From assembly GCF_003989795.1 (NCBI RefSeq), contig NZ_RZHG01000008.1:62001-126000 (forward strand): DNA of 64,000 nucleotides. Reading direction: 5' to 3'. The DNA is from Vreelandella andesensis. Its GTDB lineage: Bacteria > Pseudomonadota > Gammaproteobacteria > Pseudomonadales > Halomonadaceae. Below the pieces are notes generated by a model. The model did no database searches. It had not been told where the DNA came from and saw only the letters and a program-made list of their open reading frames with translations. A program made the translations under genes and the position numbers. Positions 29,123-41,618 of this stretch are shown piece after piece. Positions within the stretch are counted from its first letter, which is position 1. The number at the start of each line of letters is the position of its first letter.

Positions 29123-29137
29123 ATTCCAAAATGGAAT
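29123..29137. promoter_or_regulatory. LysR-type operator candidate between leuC and the regulator gene
   Basis: ATTCC-AAAAT-GGAAT is a perfect inverted repeat with the T-N11-A geometry of LysR-family binding sites. It lies 20 bases before the regulator GTG and ~124 bases before the leuC ATG, suited to autoregulation plus control of leuCDB. Confidence 0.6.
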
Positions 29138-29157
29138 AGCAATCGAGAGAACTGACC

Positions 29158-30063
29158 GTGGATACCCAAAGCCTACAAGCCTTTTTAGCTGTGGCAGAAA
29201 CCCAAAGTTTCTCACGCGCGGCGGAGCAGTTGTATTTAACGCAACCCGCCGTCAGCAAACGCATTGCGACTCTGGAAGATCAACTTGGCACGCGGTTGTT
29301 TGACCGCATTGGGCGGCGAATCGCGCTCACCGAGGCAGGAAATGTATTGCTTCCCAAAGCCCAGCACATACTGTTCACCGTGGAAGACAGCCGCCGCGCA
29401 TTAGCCAACCTTTCCGGCCAAGTAGGCGGCAAGCTGACGCTGGCTACCAGCCATCACATTGGCCTGCACCGTCTGCCACCGTTATTAAAGCAGTACACCA
29501 AGCGGCATCCAGAAGTGGCGCTAGACCTACACTTTCTGGATTCCGAGCTAGCTTACCAAGGTGTCGTCGACGGCACATTAGAAATGGCAATTGTCACCCT
29601 CGCCCCTCATCCCGTTGGGCAGCTGCACGTGGTAGAGCTATGGCGCGACCGGCTGTGTTTTGTGTGCGCCACCGACCACCCACTGGCCCAGCGCCCCCGT
29701 CACAACCGCACCCTGCTCAGCTTAGCTGAATTATGTAAATTCGATTGTGTACTGCCAGGCGCAAAAACCTTCACCCGAACGCTGATCGGCCAGCGTTTTG
29801 CCGAAGCAGGCCTAACGCTTCCGGTTAGCATGGCAACGAATTATTTAGAAACGTTGAAAATGATGTGCAACGTGGGACTCGGCTGGAGCCTGTTACCTGA
29901 AAACATGATCGATGGCGAACTGATCGAACTCAACGTAGACACCGCCCCCATCCACCGCCCGCTGGGTTACTTGGTGCACACCAACCGCACGCTTTCCAAT
30001 GCCGCTAAAAAAATGGTTGAAGAGCTGGAAGGTTCTCGTGAAAATTCTCTTACCTCACAGTGA
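29158..30063 (+). CDS. LysR family transcriptional regulator divergent from leuC
   Basis: 301 residues with the LysR winged helix at res. 1-60 (LQAFLAVAETQSFSRAAEQL, then TQPAVSKRIATLEDQLG) and an effector domain from about res. 90. Starts with GTG (29158), GAGAG upstream. Divergent placement beside leuCDB is conserved in several gammaproteobacteria and suggests control of leucine synthesis, possibly sensing an isopropylmalate-type intermediate; the ligand is inference. Confidence 0.9.
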   Translation: MDTQSLQAFLAVAETQSFSRAAEQLYLTQPAVSKRIATLEDQLGTRLFDRIGRRIALTEAGNVLLPKAQHILFTVEDSRRALANLSGQVGGKLTLATSHHIGLHRLPPLLKQYTKRHPEVALDLHFLDSELAYQGVVDGTLEMAIVTLAPHPVGQLHVVELWRDRLCFVCATDHPLAQRPRHNRTLLSLAELCKFDCVLPGAKTFTRTLIGQRFAEAGLTLPVSMATNYLETLKMMCNVGLGWSLLPENMIDGELIELNVDTAPIHRPLGYLVHTNRTLSNAAKKMVEELEGSRENSLTSQ

Positions 30064-30639
30064 ACACTTCAAGAATGTCATACACTGCAATACAAAGAGT
30101 TAGCTCGTGGTTGTCGATAGGCCACCATCCCTAAGGTCAGCCAAAGTACGAGCAGTAATGCGTTACAAGACCCGACAGTGGATAAAGCGCTGGCAGTTAC
30201 TATTGGCTGCGGCGGTAGCCTTCAGTTCAGCGATTGTGCCCAAGGTTCACGCTTCAGAACAACACTATCGTGCTTTCTTTGAAAATAGTGCCCTTCCTCT
30301 CTCTGAACCAACGCACTTGGCTCCTCTGTATGATGCTAGACGTCGCTGTACCTGGTCTTGTTGTAGTGGTGCGCCTGGTTAAATTCATTGCTCATAGCAA
30401 ACCAGTTCGGATACCTCTTCTGGGCTACGTTAAGCAGAAAATACATTTTGACATTACTCAGTTTTCTTCAACATATCAGAACCCTTTCGCAGTGCCTCAT
30501 TGCTCGTTCCTCAAAGATTCGTTACCACGCGCTACAAAAATGTCCCTTTTTTTTCGGCAAATGCCCTCCTCGTTTCTCTTCCGCTGGCCTTCTTCCGTAA
30601 ATCCTATTAGCCTGCTAACTCAACCAGTAAGGGATTGAG
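30064..30639. other. Poorly coding 576-bp stretch between LysR and the permease gene
   Basis: No recognised gene. Several short overlapping frames exist, none with a convincing family. One (30158-30382) has a signal-peptide-like N-terminus and is listed separately. A T8 run at 30546-30553 and a C/T-rich segment (30541-30600) look non-coding. It could be a decayed gene or a long leader. Confidence 0.5.
30158..30382 (+). CDS. Possible small exported protein (or gene remnant)
   Basis: Not recognised. From the ATG at 30158 the 74 residues begin with MRYKTRQWIKRW, a basic n-region, then a hydrophobic core LLLAAAVAFSSAIV and a possible cleavage site near VHAS. A short mature part ends in CTWSCCSGAPG. 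There is no clear SD. It could be a real short secreted protein, the front of a frameshifted gene, or chance. Confidence 0.3.
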   Translation: MRYKTRQWIKRWQLLLAAAVAFSSAIVPKVHASEQHYRAFFENSALPLSEPTHLAPLYDARRRCTWSCCSGAPG

Positions 30640-31953
30640 ATGCAAGAAACAACGACGCGGCAGCGGCTGGCGGGTTTTTTGATACTGCTTGGGCTGGTTG
30701 CTCAAATTATTGGCTTTATCGGCGTGGTGCCAACGGCACAGGCGGTGAGCTATTTACTGTGGGCGGCGGTGGCGCTGCTGTGGCGGGATATTCCAAGGCG
30801 TTCACGCATTCAGGCGGGGGTATTGATTGCCCTTGGGGTGCTGATGCTAGTGGTGGCGCAGGTCGCTTACAGTGCCGATATAAATTGGCCTGCCATGCTA
30901 CAAGGCAATGTGTTTGTGGCCACAATGCTGGTGGGCGTTAGCTTTATTTCATTGATTGGCACCCAAGGCAATAAGCGACCGCCGGGTAAACGGGTGACCG
31001 GGGCCGATGGCGTGCTGCGCACCTGGCTAGGGGTGCACTTTCTCGGCACGATTTTGAATCTTTCGACAGTATTTATGGTGGGCGACCGTTTAGCCAGACG
31101 CTCGCCTTTAACCACTCCCCAACTGCTAGCGCTGAACCGTGGCTTGAGTAGTGCGGCGTTGTGGTCGCCCTTCTTTGCCTCGATGGGGGTGGTGATTGCG
31201 CTAGTGCCAGAGGTGCAGTACGGGCAAATTGCGTTAATTGGCTTTCCGCTGGCAATGCTGTCAGGGCTGCTAACCACCTTAGAGCTTCGGCGGCGGTTTG
31301 ATTTAGCCGAGGTGGACGGCTTTTCGCTTTCACCGCGCAGCCTGCTAATGCCGGCAGGCATGGCGGCGCTGGTAATGCTGTTTCATTTTTGGCTGACGCC
31401 GTCGCTCACCATTGTCAGCATTATTACCTTTTTATTGCCGAGCGTAGCGTTGCTAAGCAACCTGCGAGAAGGTGCACACTATACCCTGCGGCGCGTTCGC
31501 CAGCACACCGCCACACGACTACCCGCTATGCGTGGGGAAATTTCGCTATTTTTGGCGGCGGGTTTATTAACGCTGGGGCTTTCAACCCTGGTAACGTCCG
31601 CAGCTGGTGAAGACTGGACGCTATTCGCTACCTTCGGCATGTGGCAGGCCATGGTGAGTTTTGCGGGCATTACGTTAAGTGCGCTGGTGGGCTTGCACCC
31701 GATCATTGGCGTTTCCGTGCTGGCGTCTATTTTAAATTTAACCAGTGGTGAGCAAACGCTATTTGCCTTTGTCGCGCTGAGCGCTTGGGCGGTGGGTACC
31801 AGCGTCGGGCCGTTATCCGGCATTAATCTTTCGCTGCAGGGGCGTTATGGCGTCAGCGGTTATCGCATGATGAAAAACAATTTGTTGTATGCGGCGATTA
31901 TGAGCCTGCTCTCGCTTGGTGCGATTGCAGGCCTCAGCATATGGGTCAGTTAA
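30640..31953 (+). CDS. Uncharacterised multi-pass membrane protein (permease-like)
   Basis: 437 residues with about 11-12 hydrophobic segments spread over the whole length. The central loop is basic and polar (about res. 105-140) and a second basic loop lies near res. 275-300. Small-residue helices such as LSSAALWSPFFASMGVV (about res. 168-184), LVGLHPIIGVSVLASIL and WAVGTSVGPLSGINLSL recall the re-entrant regions of ion-transporter superfamily carriers (TRAP-DctM/DASS type). I cannot assign a family. AAGGGA lies 5 nt before the ATG. No solute-binding protein or partner subunit is adjacent. Confidence 0.7.
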   Translation: MQETTTRQRLAGFLILLGLVAQIIGFIGVVPTAQAVSYLLWAAVALLWRDIPRRSRIQAGVLIALGVLMLVVAQVAYSADINWPAMLQGNVFVATMLVGVSFISLIGTQGNKRPPGKRVTGADGVLRTWLGVHFLGTILNLSTVFMVGDRLARRSPLTTPQLLALNRGLSSAALWSPFFASMGVVIALVPEVQYGQIALIGFPLAMLSGLLTTLELRRRFDLAEVDGFSLSPRSLLMPAGMAALVMLFHFWLTPSLTIVSIITFLLPSVALLSNLREGAHYTLRRVRQHTATRLPAMRGEISLFLAAGLLTLGLSTLVTSAAGEDWTLFATFGMWQAMVSFAGITLSALVGLHPIIGVSVLASILNLTSGEQTLFAFVALSAWAVGTSVGPLSGINLSLQGRYGVSGYRMMKNNLLYAAIMSLLSLGAIAGLSIWVS

Positions 31954-31973
31954 ATCGTTAGCGCGTTAGTCAC

Positions 31974-35746
<3,773 letters not shown>

Positions 35747-35750
<4 letters not shown>

Positions 35751-36814
35751 AAGTCTTTTCGGACCAGCTTCCTGCAGCTTTAGCAAAAAAGTTGCCTAAG
35801 GTTGTGATTGTAGCCGGTGATGAACCACTGCAACATCGCGATGCCTGCGACGCCGTCCGCTTGGCTGCTAGACAAGCCGGCGTCGAAGAACGGGAAGTGC
35901 TCGATGTAGAGCCCAACTTTGCTTGGGGACGCCTTCTGGAAACCGCCAGCAACCTCTCTTTGTTCGCCTCTAATAAGCTCTTGGAACTACGGCTAGGTGC
36001 CCACAAGCTGGGCCAAGATGGCAGTAAAGCACTGACACAATATGCTGAAATGATGGCTGGCAACGATGACCTGCTGCTGATTAGTATGGGAAAACTGGAT
36101 GCCAAACAACAAAAGAGCGCATGGTTCAAGGCGCTCGATAAACAAGGTGTATTTGTGCCCGTATGGCCCGTCGATGCCTCGCGCTTAGGCTACTGGCTGC
36201 GGGATCGCGCATCGCTGCATGGGTTGCAAATTGACCTAGAAGCAGCACGTTTATTGGGCGAGCGCACGGAGGGTAACTTACTGGCTGCCGATCAAGAGCT
36301 ACAAAAACTCGCGCTTATTCATCCACCTAATACCCGCCTTAATGTCGAAAGCATTGCTCAAGGCGTGGAAGACAGCACTCGATTTGATGTGTTTAATTTG
36401 GCTGATGCCTGCTTGAAAGGTGAGCCAAGCCGGACTTCGCGTATCGTCCATGGGCTGCGCAGTGAAGGTGTTGAAGCGCCCATTGTGTTATGGGCACTTA
36501 GTCGTGAGCTACGTACCCTGCTATCACTGCATCAACACCTCGATCAGGGTCAAAGCTTTGAACACGCCTGCAAAACCCAGAAACCGATGATTTTTGATAA
36601 ACGCCGCCCCGCTTACCAAAAGGCGATCAGCCGCCTCTCGATGAAACGTTTACATAAACTGCTATTAATGGCCCAACGCTTAGACCTTGCAGTAAAAGGA
36701 GCTTCGACAGTGCCTTTATGGCCCGGACTTCATGACCTCGCCATGACCATGGCCGGTGGCAAAGGTCTTTTGGCTGAAAGCCCATGGACTTATCGCATTA
36801 GTGCAAACAATTAG
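35747..36814 (+). CDS. holA: DNA polymerase III subunit delta
   Basis: Clamp-loader subunit that opens the beta sliding clamp. 355 residues in the family arrangement: an N-terminal AAA+-like domain (VVIVAGDEPLQHRDACDAVR), a central SRLGYWLRDRA region and a C-terminal collar helix domain. Starts with GTG overlapping the lptE stop (GTGA, 35747-35750). Position after lptE as in E. coli and Pseudomonas. Confidence 0.95.
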
Positions 36815-36905
36815 CACTTTGCGCTTGCCCCTTAAATCCGCCGCTGTTTGTTTCTATACTATTAAATCAAGTTACTGATCAACTTGCTCCCCAAGACGTC
36901 TAAGG

Positions 36906-37373
36906 ATGAAGACAATGAAAAAAGTGCGTGCTTACCTCTCAAGCTTACTAATCGCTGCGTTAGTCATTACCAGTCTCCCCGTTGCTGCTGCGCCCACAGC
37001 TTCGCAAGGTATGGACATGGCCTCTGTAGAATTAACTCCTACAGAGTTAGCTTCTAAAGAATTAGCTTCTAAAGAATTAGTCTCTACCCAATCTGTTTTA
37101 GCAGGTGACCGTGCTGGTGCCGACCGCGAGCGTATCAATGAAATTCTTGCCAGTGCAGACGTACAAGACCAGCTACTCAAGCAGGGTGTGAGTTTAGATG
37201 AGGTCGAAGCCCGCGTAGCAGCCCTAAGCGACGCTGAAGCACAGCAAATGGCCGAACAACTGGAACAACTGCCTGCCGGTGCAGGTGTGATTGGCGCGCT
37301 GTTTGCAGTATTTGTGATTCTACTAGTGACTGACATTCTTGGCCTGACCGATGTTTATCCGTTCACTCGCTGA
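36906..37373 (+). CDS. PA2779-family small exported/membrane protein
   Basis: 155 residues: a Sec-type signal (res. 1-28), then four pentapeptide repeats ELTPT, ELASK, ELASK, ELVST (res. 42-61), an acidic helical part (res. 68-122) and a C-terminal TM (about res. 125-146) ending in LTDVYPFTR. This helix-plus-C-terminal-TM pattern and the following C39-like peptidase fit the PA2779/PA2778 pair of Pseudomonas. Function unknown. A possible role as substrate or partner of the downstream peptidase is inference. An AAGGATG lies close upstream. Confidence 0.72.
   Translation: MKTMKKVRAYLSSLLIAALVITSLPVAAAPTASQGMDMASVELTPTELASKELASKELVSTQSVLAGDRAGADRERINEILASADVQDQLLKQGVSLDEVEARVAALSDAEAQQMAEQLEQLPAGAGVIGALFAVFVILLVTDILGLTDVYPFTR
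37029..37088 (+). repeat. 15-bp tandem repeat array in the PA2779-like gene (4 units)
   Basis: Units at 37029, 37044, 37059 and 37074 (consensus GARTTAGCTTCTAAA) encode ELASK-type pentapeptides just after the signal peptide. The middle two differ at a single base. In-frame copy-number change is possible. Confidence 0.85.
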
Positions 37374-37386
37374 TTTGTCTGCTGTG

Positions 37387-38322
37387 ATGAAATACTTACT
37401 AAATGCCCGCTTTGCGGGCGTTTTACTGTTTACTCTGCTGTTCGCTATGCTTAGTGGCTGTGCTCGAAGCCCAGTGTTGCTAGAAAGCACTAAAGCTAGC
37501 CTAGCACCCCAAACAGAGCTTACAGAGGTGCCTTTTTACGCACAGACAGAGTACCAGTGTGGTCCAGCGACATTGGCGATGGTGCTTAACCATCAGGGAG
37601 TAGATGCAGAGCTTAACAATTTGATCCCTCAGGTATTTTTACCCGGACGAGGAGGTAGCGTTCAACCCGAAATGCTAGCCACTGTTCGCCGTTATAAGCA
37701 GCTGGCAATTCCAATTCGCGGCACCATGGATGCGTTGCTTGGCCACCTGGAAGCTGGTGACCCGGTAGCAGTAATGCAAAACCTCTCCTTGCCGGCATTT
37801 CCAATGTGGCATTACGCAGTGGCCATTGGCTTTGATCTTCCAAACGAAACGCTGATCTTGCGCAGCGGCGAAATCGAACGACATACGATGTCTTTTAGCC
37901 GTTTTGATGCTACGTGGGCGCGCTCTGAACGCTGGGGATTTGTGGTTAGTGAACCTGGCAGCCTGCCCGAAGGTGTTTCCATTCGCAACGCGCTAGAGGC
38001 CATTAGCGCCTATGAGGAACAGCATGGCTCTATAGCAACGCTTTCCAGCTGGCAAGCCTTTGCAGATCGCTTTCCTGACAACGCACTAGGCCAATTCGCG
38101 CTTGGGAACGCGCACTATGCCAATAAACAACCTCAAGCAGCGTTGGAAGCCTTTGAGTCAGCGACACAGCTTGACCCTGCTATGGGTGCCGCATGGTTGA
38201 ATTTAGCCATCTTGAGGCTACAACAAGAAAATAGTGACGGCGCCCGCGAAGCACTCGCACAAGCTGTTACTTTAAACGGGGATTGGCAACCTCGCGCTCA
38301 GCGACTGCTGGAAGGTTTGTGA
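37387..38322 (+). CDS. PA2778-family C39-like cysteine peptidase lipoprotein with TPR
   Basis: 311 residues from ATG 37387; an alternative ATG at 37351 overlaps the preceding gene. The lipobox LSGC (Cys25) predicts a lipoprotein. The papain-like C39 domain shows the nucleophile in YQCGPATLAMVL (Cys58) and His142 in WHYAVAIGF, with Asp150 nearby. Residues about 225-290 form one to two TPR units (ALGQFALGNAHYANKQPQAALEAF). By analogy with bacteriocin-type C39 domains it could cleave at a double-Gly/Ala site; the partner's GAGV motif is only a guess. Confidence 0.8.
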   Translation: MKYLLNARFAGVLLFTLLFAMLSGCARSPVLLESTKASLAPQTELTEVPFYAQTEYQCGPATLAMVLNHQGVDAELNNLIPQVFLPGRGGSVQPEMLATVRRYKQLAIPIRGTMDALLGHLEAGDPVAVMQNLSLPAFPMWHYAVAIGFDLPNETLILRSGEIERHTMSFSRFDATWARSERWGFVVSEPGSLPEGVSIRNALEAISAYEEQHGSIATLSSWQAFADRFPDNALGQFALGNAHYANKQPQAALEAFESATQLDPAMGAAWLNLAILRLQQENSDGAREALAQAVTLNGDWQPRAQRLLEGL

Positions 38323-38340
38323 GGTATGAGGTAAACATAA

Positions 38341-38358
38341 GGGGGTTCTACCCCCCCC
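38341..38358. terminator. Weak hairpin between convergent PA2778-like gene and sthA
   Basis: GGGGG (38341-38345), loop TTCTA, then eight C (38351-38358). There is no proper T-tract on either side, though TTTTAAAA follows at ~38370. It may act as a weak bidirectional terminator. Confidence 0.35.
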
Positions 38359-38370
38359 ACTTGTGGCGTT

Positions 38371-39762
38371 TTAAAATACCCGGTTTAAACCGTTTTGCGC
38401 TGCTACCCGGTACGCTTCTGCCATTGTTGGATAGTTGAAGGTGGTGTTAACAAAGTACTTCACAGTATTCGCTTTACCTTCCTGCTGCATAATTGCCTGA
38501 CCAATGTGTAGAATTTCCGAAGCCTGGTCACCAAAACAATGGATTCCTAATATTTCCAACGTGTCTTGGTGGAATAAGATCTTCAACATTCCCACTGTAT
38601 CGCCGGTAATTTGCGCACGAGCAGTATCTTTAAAGAAGGCTTTACCCACTTCATAGGGCACTTTAGCTTCAGTTAGCTCACGTTCATTAGGGCCAAAAGA
38701 ACTGATTTCGGGAATGGTATAGATCCCTGTCGGTACATCGCTTACAAAGCGGTACTCTTTGTCCAGCAGCTCATTACAAGAATTTAATCCCTGGTCATAA
38801 GCGGCACTGGCGAGACTCGGCCAACCAATCACATCGCCTGCCGCATAAATGTGCGGAATCGCGGTGCGGTAGTGCTCATCAACGCTGAGCTGACCTCGAT
38901 CATTCGGTTCTAAACCAATGTTCTCAAGCCCAAGACTGTCGGTGTTGCCGGTACGCCCGTTCGCCCAAAGAAATGCATCGGCGCGGATCTTTTTGCCCGA
39001 TTTTAGGCTCACAACTACCCCGGCATCGTCACCTTCAACACTTTCGTAGTCTTCGTTATGACGAATCAGCACCCCATGTTTACGTAGGTGGTAGGAAAGC
39101 GCATCGCTAATTTCATCATCCAGAAACGATAGCAGGCTGTCTCGGTTATTAATCAAATCAACCTTTACGCCAAGGCCCGAAAAGATGGAGGCATACTCGC
39201 AGCCGATAACACCCGCCCCAAAAATTACCAATGTCCGCGGGGTGTGGGAAAGGCTGAGAATCGTATCAGAGCAGTAGATGCGCGGATGACGGAAGTTAAT
39301 ATCCGCCGGACGGTAAGGCCGAGAGCCGGTAGAAATGACGATTTTCTTGGCTGTCAGCTCTTCCACGCCTTCCTGTCGGTCTCGTACCACTACCGTATGC
39401 TCATCTTTGAAACGAGCCACACCATGAAACAGATCAATTCGGTTCCGCGCGTAGAACGTGGTGCGCATTTCTACCTGTTTATCAATGGTGCCACGGGAAC
39501 GCTCCATTACTTTAGGAAAAGAAAACCAGCGAGGCTCACCGATATCGCGGAACATGCGGTTGGTATTGAACGCCATGATCTGTTTGACCTGATGACGCAG
39601 CGCTTTTGAAGGAATTGTGCCCCAGTGGGTGCAGTTGCCACCTACTTGGGCTTGCTTCTCAATAATCGCCACTCGTTTGCCGTGCTTAGCAGCATTGATG
39701 GCAGCGCTTTCCCCAGCTGGGCCAGTACCTATCACCACGACATCGTAATTGTGAACTGCCAT
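38371..39762 (-). CDS. sthA: Soluble pyridine nucleotide transhydrogenase
   Basis: FAD enzyme transferring hydride between NADPH and NAD+. The 463 residues have [10 protein letters not shown] (FAD, res. 12-21), [16 protein letters not shown] (res. 41-56) with a single Cys44 and Thr49 instead of the redox disulfide of lipoamide dehydrogenases, [13 protein letters not shown] (NAD) and the dimerisation domain with [11 protein letters not shown]. This Cys/Thr pattern is diagnostic for SthA. Upstream neighbours are the NQR genes, as in P. aeruginosa. Confidence 0.96.
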   Translation of the reverse strand: MAVHNYDVVVIGTGPAGESAAINAAKHGKRVAIIEKQAQVGGNCTHWGTIPSKALRHQVKQIMAFNTNRMFRDIGEPRWFSFPKVMERSRGTIDKQVEMRTTFYARNRIDLFHGVARFKDEHTVVVRDRQEGVEELTAKKIVISTGSRPYRPADINFRHPRIYCSDTILSLSHTPRTLVIFGAGVIGCEYASIFSGLGVKVDLINNRDSLLSFLDDEISDALSYHLRKHGVLIRHNEDYESVEGDDAGVVVSLKSGKKIRADAFLWANGRTGNTDSLGLENIGLEPNDRGQLSVDEHYRTAIPHIYAAGDVIGWPSLASAAYDQGLNSCNELLDKEYRFVSDVPTGIYTIPEISSFGPNERELTEAKVPYEVGKAFFKDTARAQITGDTVGMLKILFHQDTLEILGIHCFGDQASEILHIGQAIMQQEGKANTVKYFVNTTFNYPTMAEAYRVAAQNGLNRVF

Positions 39763-39813
39763 ACGACTTGTATCTCCTTATTCCTGACTTAAAAGCGCTT
39801 CAAGGGCATTACA

Positions 39814-39840
39814 TAAACGCTCGCCATTAGCGAGCGTTTA
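39814..39840. terminator. Hairpin after nqrM, upstream of sthA
   Basis: TAAACGCTCGC (39814-39824) pairs perfectly with GCGAGCGTTTA (39830-39840), 11 bp with a 5-nt loop. The T-tract is short (TTTA), so termination may be partial. It sits 18 bases past the nqrM stop. Confidence 0.55.
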
Positions 39841-39857
39841 CGAAGCAAAAAACCAAA

Positions 39858-40112
39858 TTAACGACGCGTTGCGTCATAACCCAGGTCAGCCCCACGACTC
39901 TCGTCGCTACGACGGCGAACACTTCCACGCTTGCGATTTTCTTCTTCGCAAACCTCATCTTTGCCGCCGCAGATGTCACAGCCTTCTTTTAGCCCCAATT
40001 GATTTAAGCCACCACAGGAACCAGCAATAGGCTTGCGGCCCATTAATACGCCGACAGCCATCGCGGTCATCACCAGCGCCATAAAACCAAATACCAGTAG
40101 CCAGATTGTCAT
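39858..40112 (-). CDS. nqrM: Na+-NQR maturation factor NqrM
   Basis: Small DUF539 membrane protein required to mature Na+-NQR, probably through delivery of the iron centre between NqrD and NqrE. ATG 40112 is chosen (GGAGG 5 nt upstream), giving 84 residues. There is one TM (about res. 3-24), then the signature Cys33, Cys45, Cys48 and Cys55 in GSCGGLNQLG and GCDICGGKDEVC, and a basic C-terminus. It lies downstream of nqrF but behind a terminator, so it may have its own promoter. Confidence 0.93.
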   Translation of the reverse strand: MTIWLLVFGFMALVMTAMAVGVLMGRKPIAGSCGGLNQLGLKEGCDICGGKDEVCEEENRKRGSVRRRSDESRGADLGYDATRR

Positions 40113-40251
40113 ATTCACCTCCGAGCATTGCATTAGCTGCTCACCTGCCGACAACATTCATGTCGTCAGGTGCCCTAAAATTTTAATGTCTATTGTACCT
40201 CAGCTACTGCACCATTGATCAGGTTGCTCATCGTTTTATAAGCGTTTACAT

Positions 40252-40284
40252 AAAAAACGGGGCTGACCAAAAGGCCAGCCCCGC
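40252..40284 (-). terminator. Rho-independent terminator after nqrF
   Basis: On the minus strand GGGGCTGGCC pairs with GGTCAGCCCC (one G-T pair) around a TTTT loop, followed by G and six T. It closes the nqrABCDEF transcript before nqrM. Confidence 0.88.
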
Positions 40285-40317
40285 TCATACCCGCAGGCAA
40301 TTTACACAACCACGTCA

Positions 40318-41550
40318 TTAACCGCCGAAGTCATCTAATAGGATGTTTTCCGGCTCAACACCCAGGTCAAGCAGAAGCTTGATCACAGAGGCATTCATCA
40401 TGGGCGGTCCACACATGTAGTACTCACAATCTTCAGGCGCAGGGTGATCCTTCAGATAGTTTTCATACAGTACGTTATGAATAAAGCCTGACGGCCCTTC
40501 CCAGTTATCTTCTGGCTGCGGATCAGAAAGCGCCAAGTGCCACTCAAAGTTCGGGAATTCTTCCGCTAGCTTGTCATACTCTTCATTGTAGAAGGTTTCA
40601 CGCCAAGAGCGCGCGCCATACCAGAAAGATATCTTACGATCCGACTTCAAGCGTTTCAGCTGATCGAAAATGTGGCTACGCATGGGTGCCATACCCGCAC
40701 CACCACCTACGAAGACCATTTCCGCATCAGTGTCTCTGGCAAAGAACTCACCGAACGGCCCCATCACAGTTACCTTGTCACCGGGCTTAAGACTGAAGAC
40801 ATAGGTAGACATCAGGCCAGGGGGATGACTGGTACCAGGAGGTGGCGTTGCAATGCGGATATTAAACTTAAGCAAGCCTTTCTCATCAGGATAGTTTGCC
40901 ATCGAATACGCACGAATGATTTCTTCTTCATTCTTATGCGAGATATCGAATAGACCAAACTTTTCCCAGTCACCACGGTACTCTTCATCAATATCGAAAT
41001 CAGAGAATTTGATGTCATAAGGCGGCGCGACCAGCTGAACATAGCCACCTGCGCGGAAGGCAACTTCTTCACCTTCAGGCAACTTCAAGTTCAGCTCTTT
41101 AATAAAGGTAGCCACATTGGGGTTTGCGGTAACCTCGGTTTCCCACTTTTTAACACCAAAGACTTCTTCAGGCACTTCTACTTTCATGTCCTGTTTCACA
41201 GGAACCTGACAAGACAGACGCCAGCCATCTTTCTTTTCGCGCATAGTAAAGTGAGATTCTTCCGTCGGCAAAATAGAGCCGCCGCCCTCTTCTACTCGGC
41301 ATTTACACTGTGCGCATGATCCGCCGCCGCCGCAGGCGGAAGAAAGGAAGATGCCGTTTGCAGCTAAGGTGTTAAGCAACTTACCACCAGCCTGAGTCTG
41401 CAAGGTATGCTCGGGGTCACCGTTGACTTCAATTGTCACGTCCCCGCTACTCACTAGCTTGCTGCGCGCTGCCAGAATGATCGCCGTTAAGCTAATAACG
41501 ATGATCGTAAACATGACAACACCGAGCAAGATGACAGATGTATCAACCAT
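40318..41550 (-). CDS. nqrF: Na+-NQR subunit F (NADH dehydrogenase module)
   Basis: Entry point for NADH electrons. One N-terminal TM (res. 5-27), then a 2Fe-2S ferredoxin domain with Cys73, Cys79, Cys82 and Cys114 ([12 protein letters not shown], later RLSCQVP). An FAD domain follows (RAYSMANYP) and an NADH domain with [16 protein letters not shown] and [10 protein letters not shown]. 410 residues, the usual length. It is separated from nqrE by 68 nt containing a strong hairpin. Confidence 0.97.
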   Translation of the reverse strand: MVDTSVILLGVVMFTIIVISLTAIILAARSKLVSSGDVTIEVNGDPEHTLQTQAGGKLLNTLAANGIFLSSACGGGGSCAQCKCRVEEGGGSILPTEESHFTMREKKDGWRLSCQVPVKQDMKVEVPEEVFGVKKWETEVTANPNVATFIKELNLKLPEGEEVAFRAGGYVQLVAPPYDIKFSDFDIDEEYRGDWEKFGLFDISHKNEEEIIRAYSMANYPDEKGLLKFNIRIATPPPGTSHPPGLMSTYVFSLKPGDKVTVMGPFGEFFARDTDAEMVFVGGGAGMAPMRSHIFDQLKRLKSDRKISFWYGARSWRETFYNEEYDKLAEEFPNFEWHLALSDPQPEDNWEGPSGFIHNVLYENYLKDHPAPEDCEYYMCGPPMMNASVIKLLLDLGVEPENILLDDFGG

Positions 41551-41582
41551 GTCGGTTTCCTATTGCTGAAGGTTTTCTGTAC

Positions 41583-41604
41583 CTCGGCAACCTGAGTTGC
41601 CGAG
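41583..41604. other. Perfect 9-bp stem-loop in the nqrE-nqrF gap
   Basis: CTCGGCAAC (41583-41591) and GTTGCCGAG (41596-41604) flank a CTGA tetraloop. No T-tract follows on either strand, so it is not a standard terminator. It could be a processing or stability element in the operon mRNA. Confidence 0.6.
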
Positions 41605-41618
41605 AAAACCGGCTCCGA

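Noticed and set aside
38371..39762. Dihydrolipoamide dehydrogenase as an alternative for sthA
   Set aside because: The active-site motif has one Cys and a Thr (CTHWGT) instead of the CxxxxC disulfide, which fits SthA.
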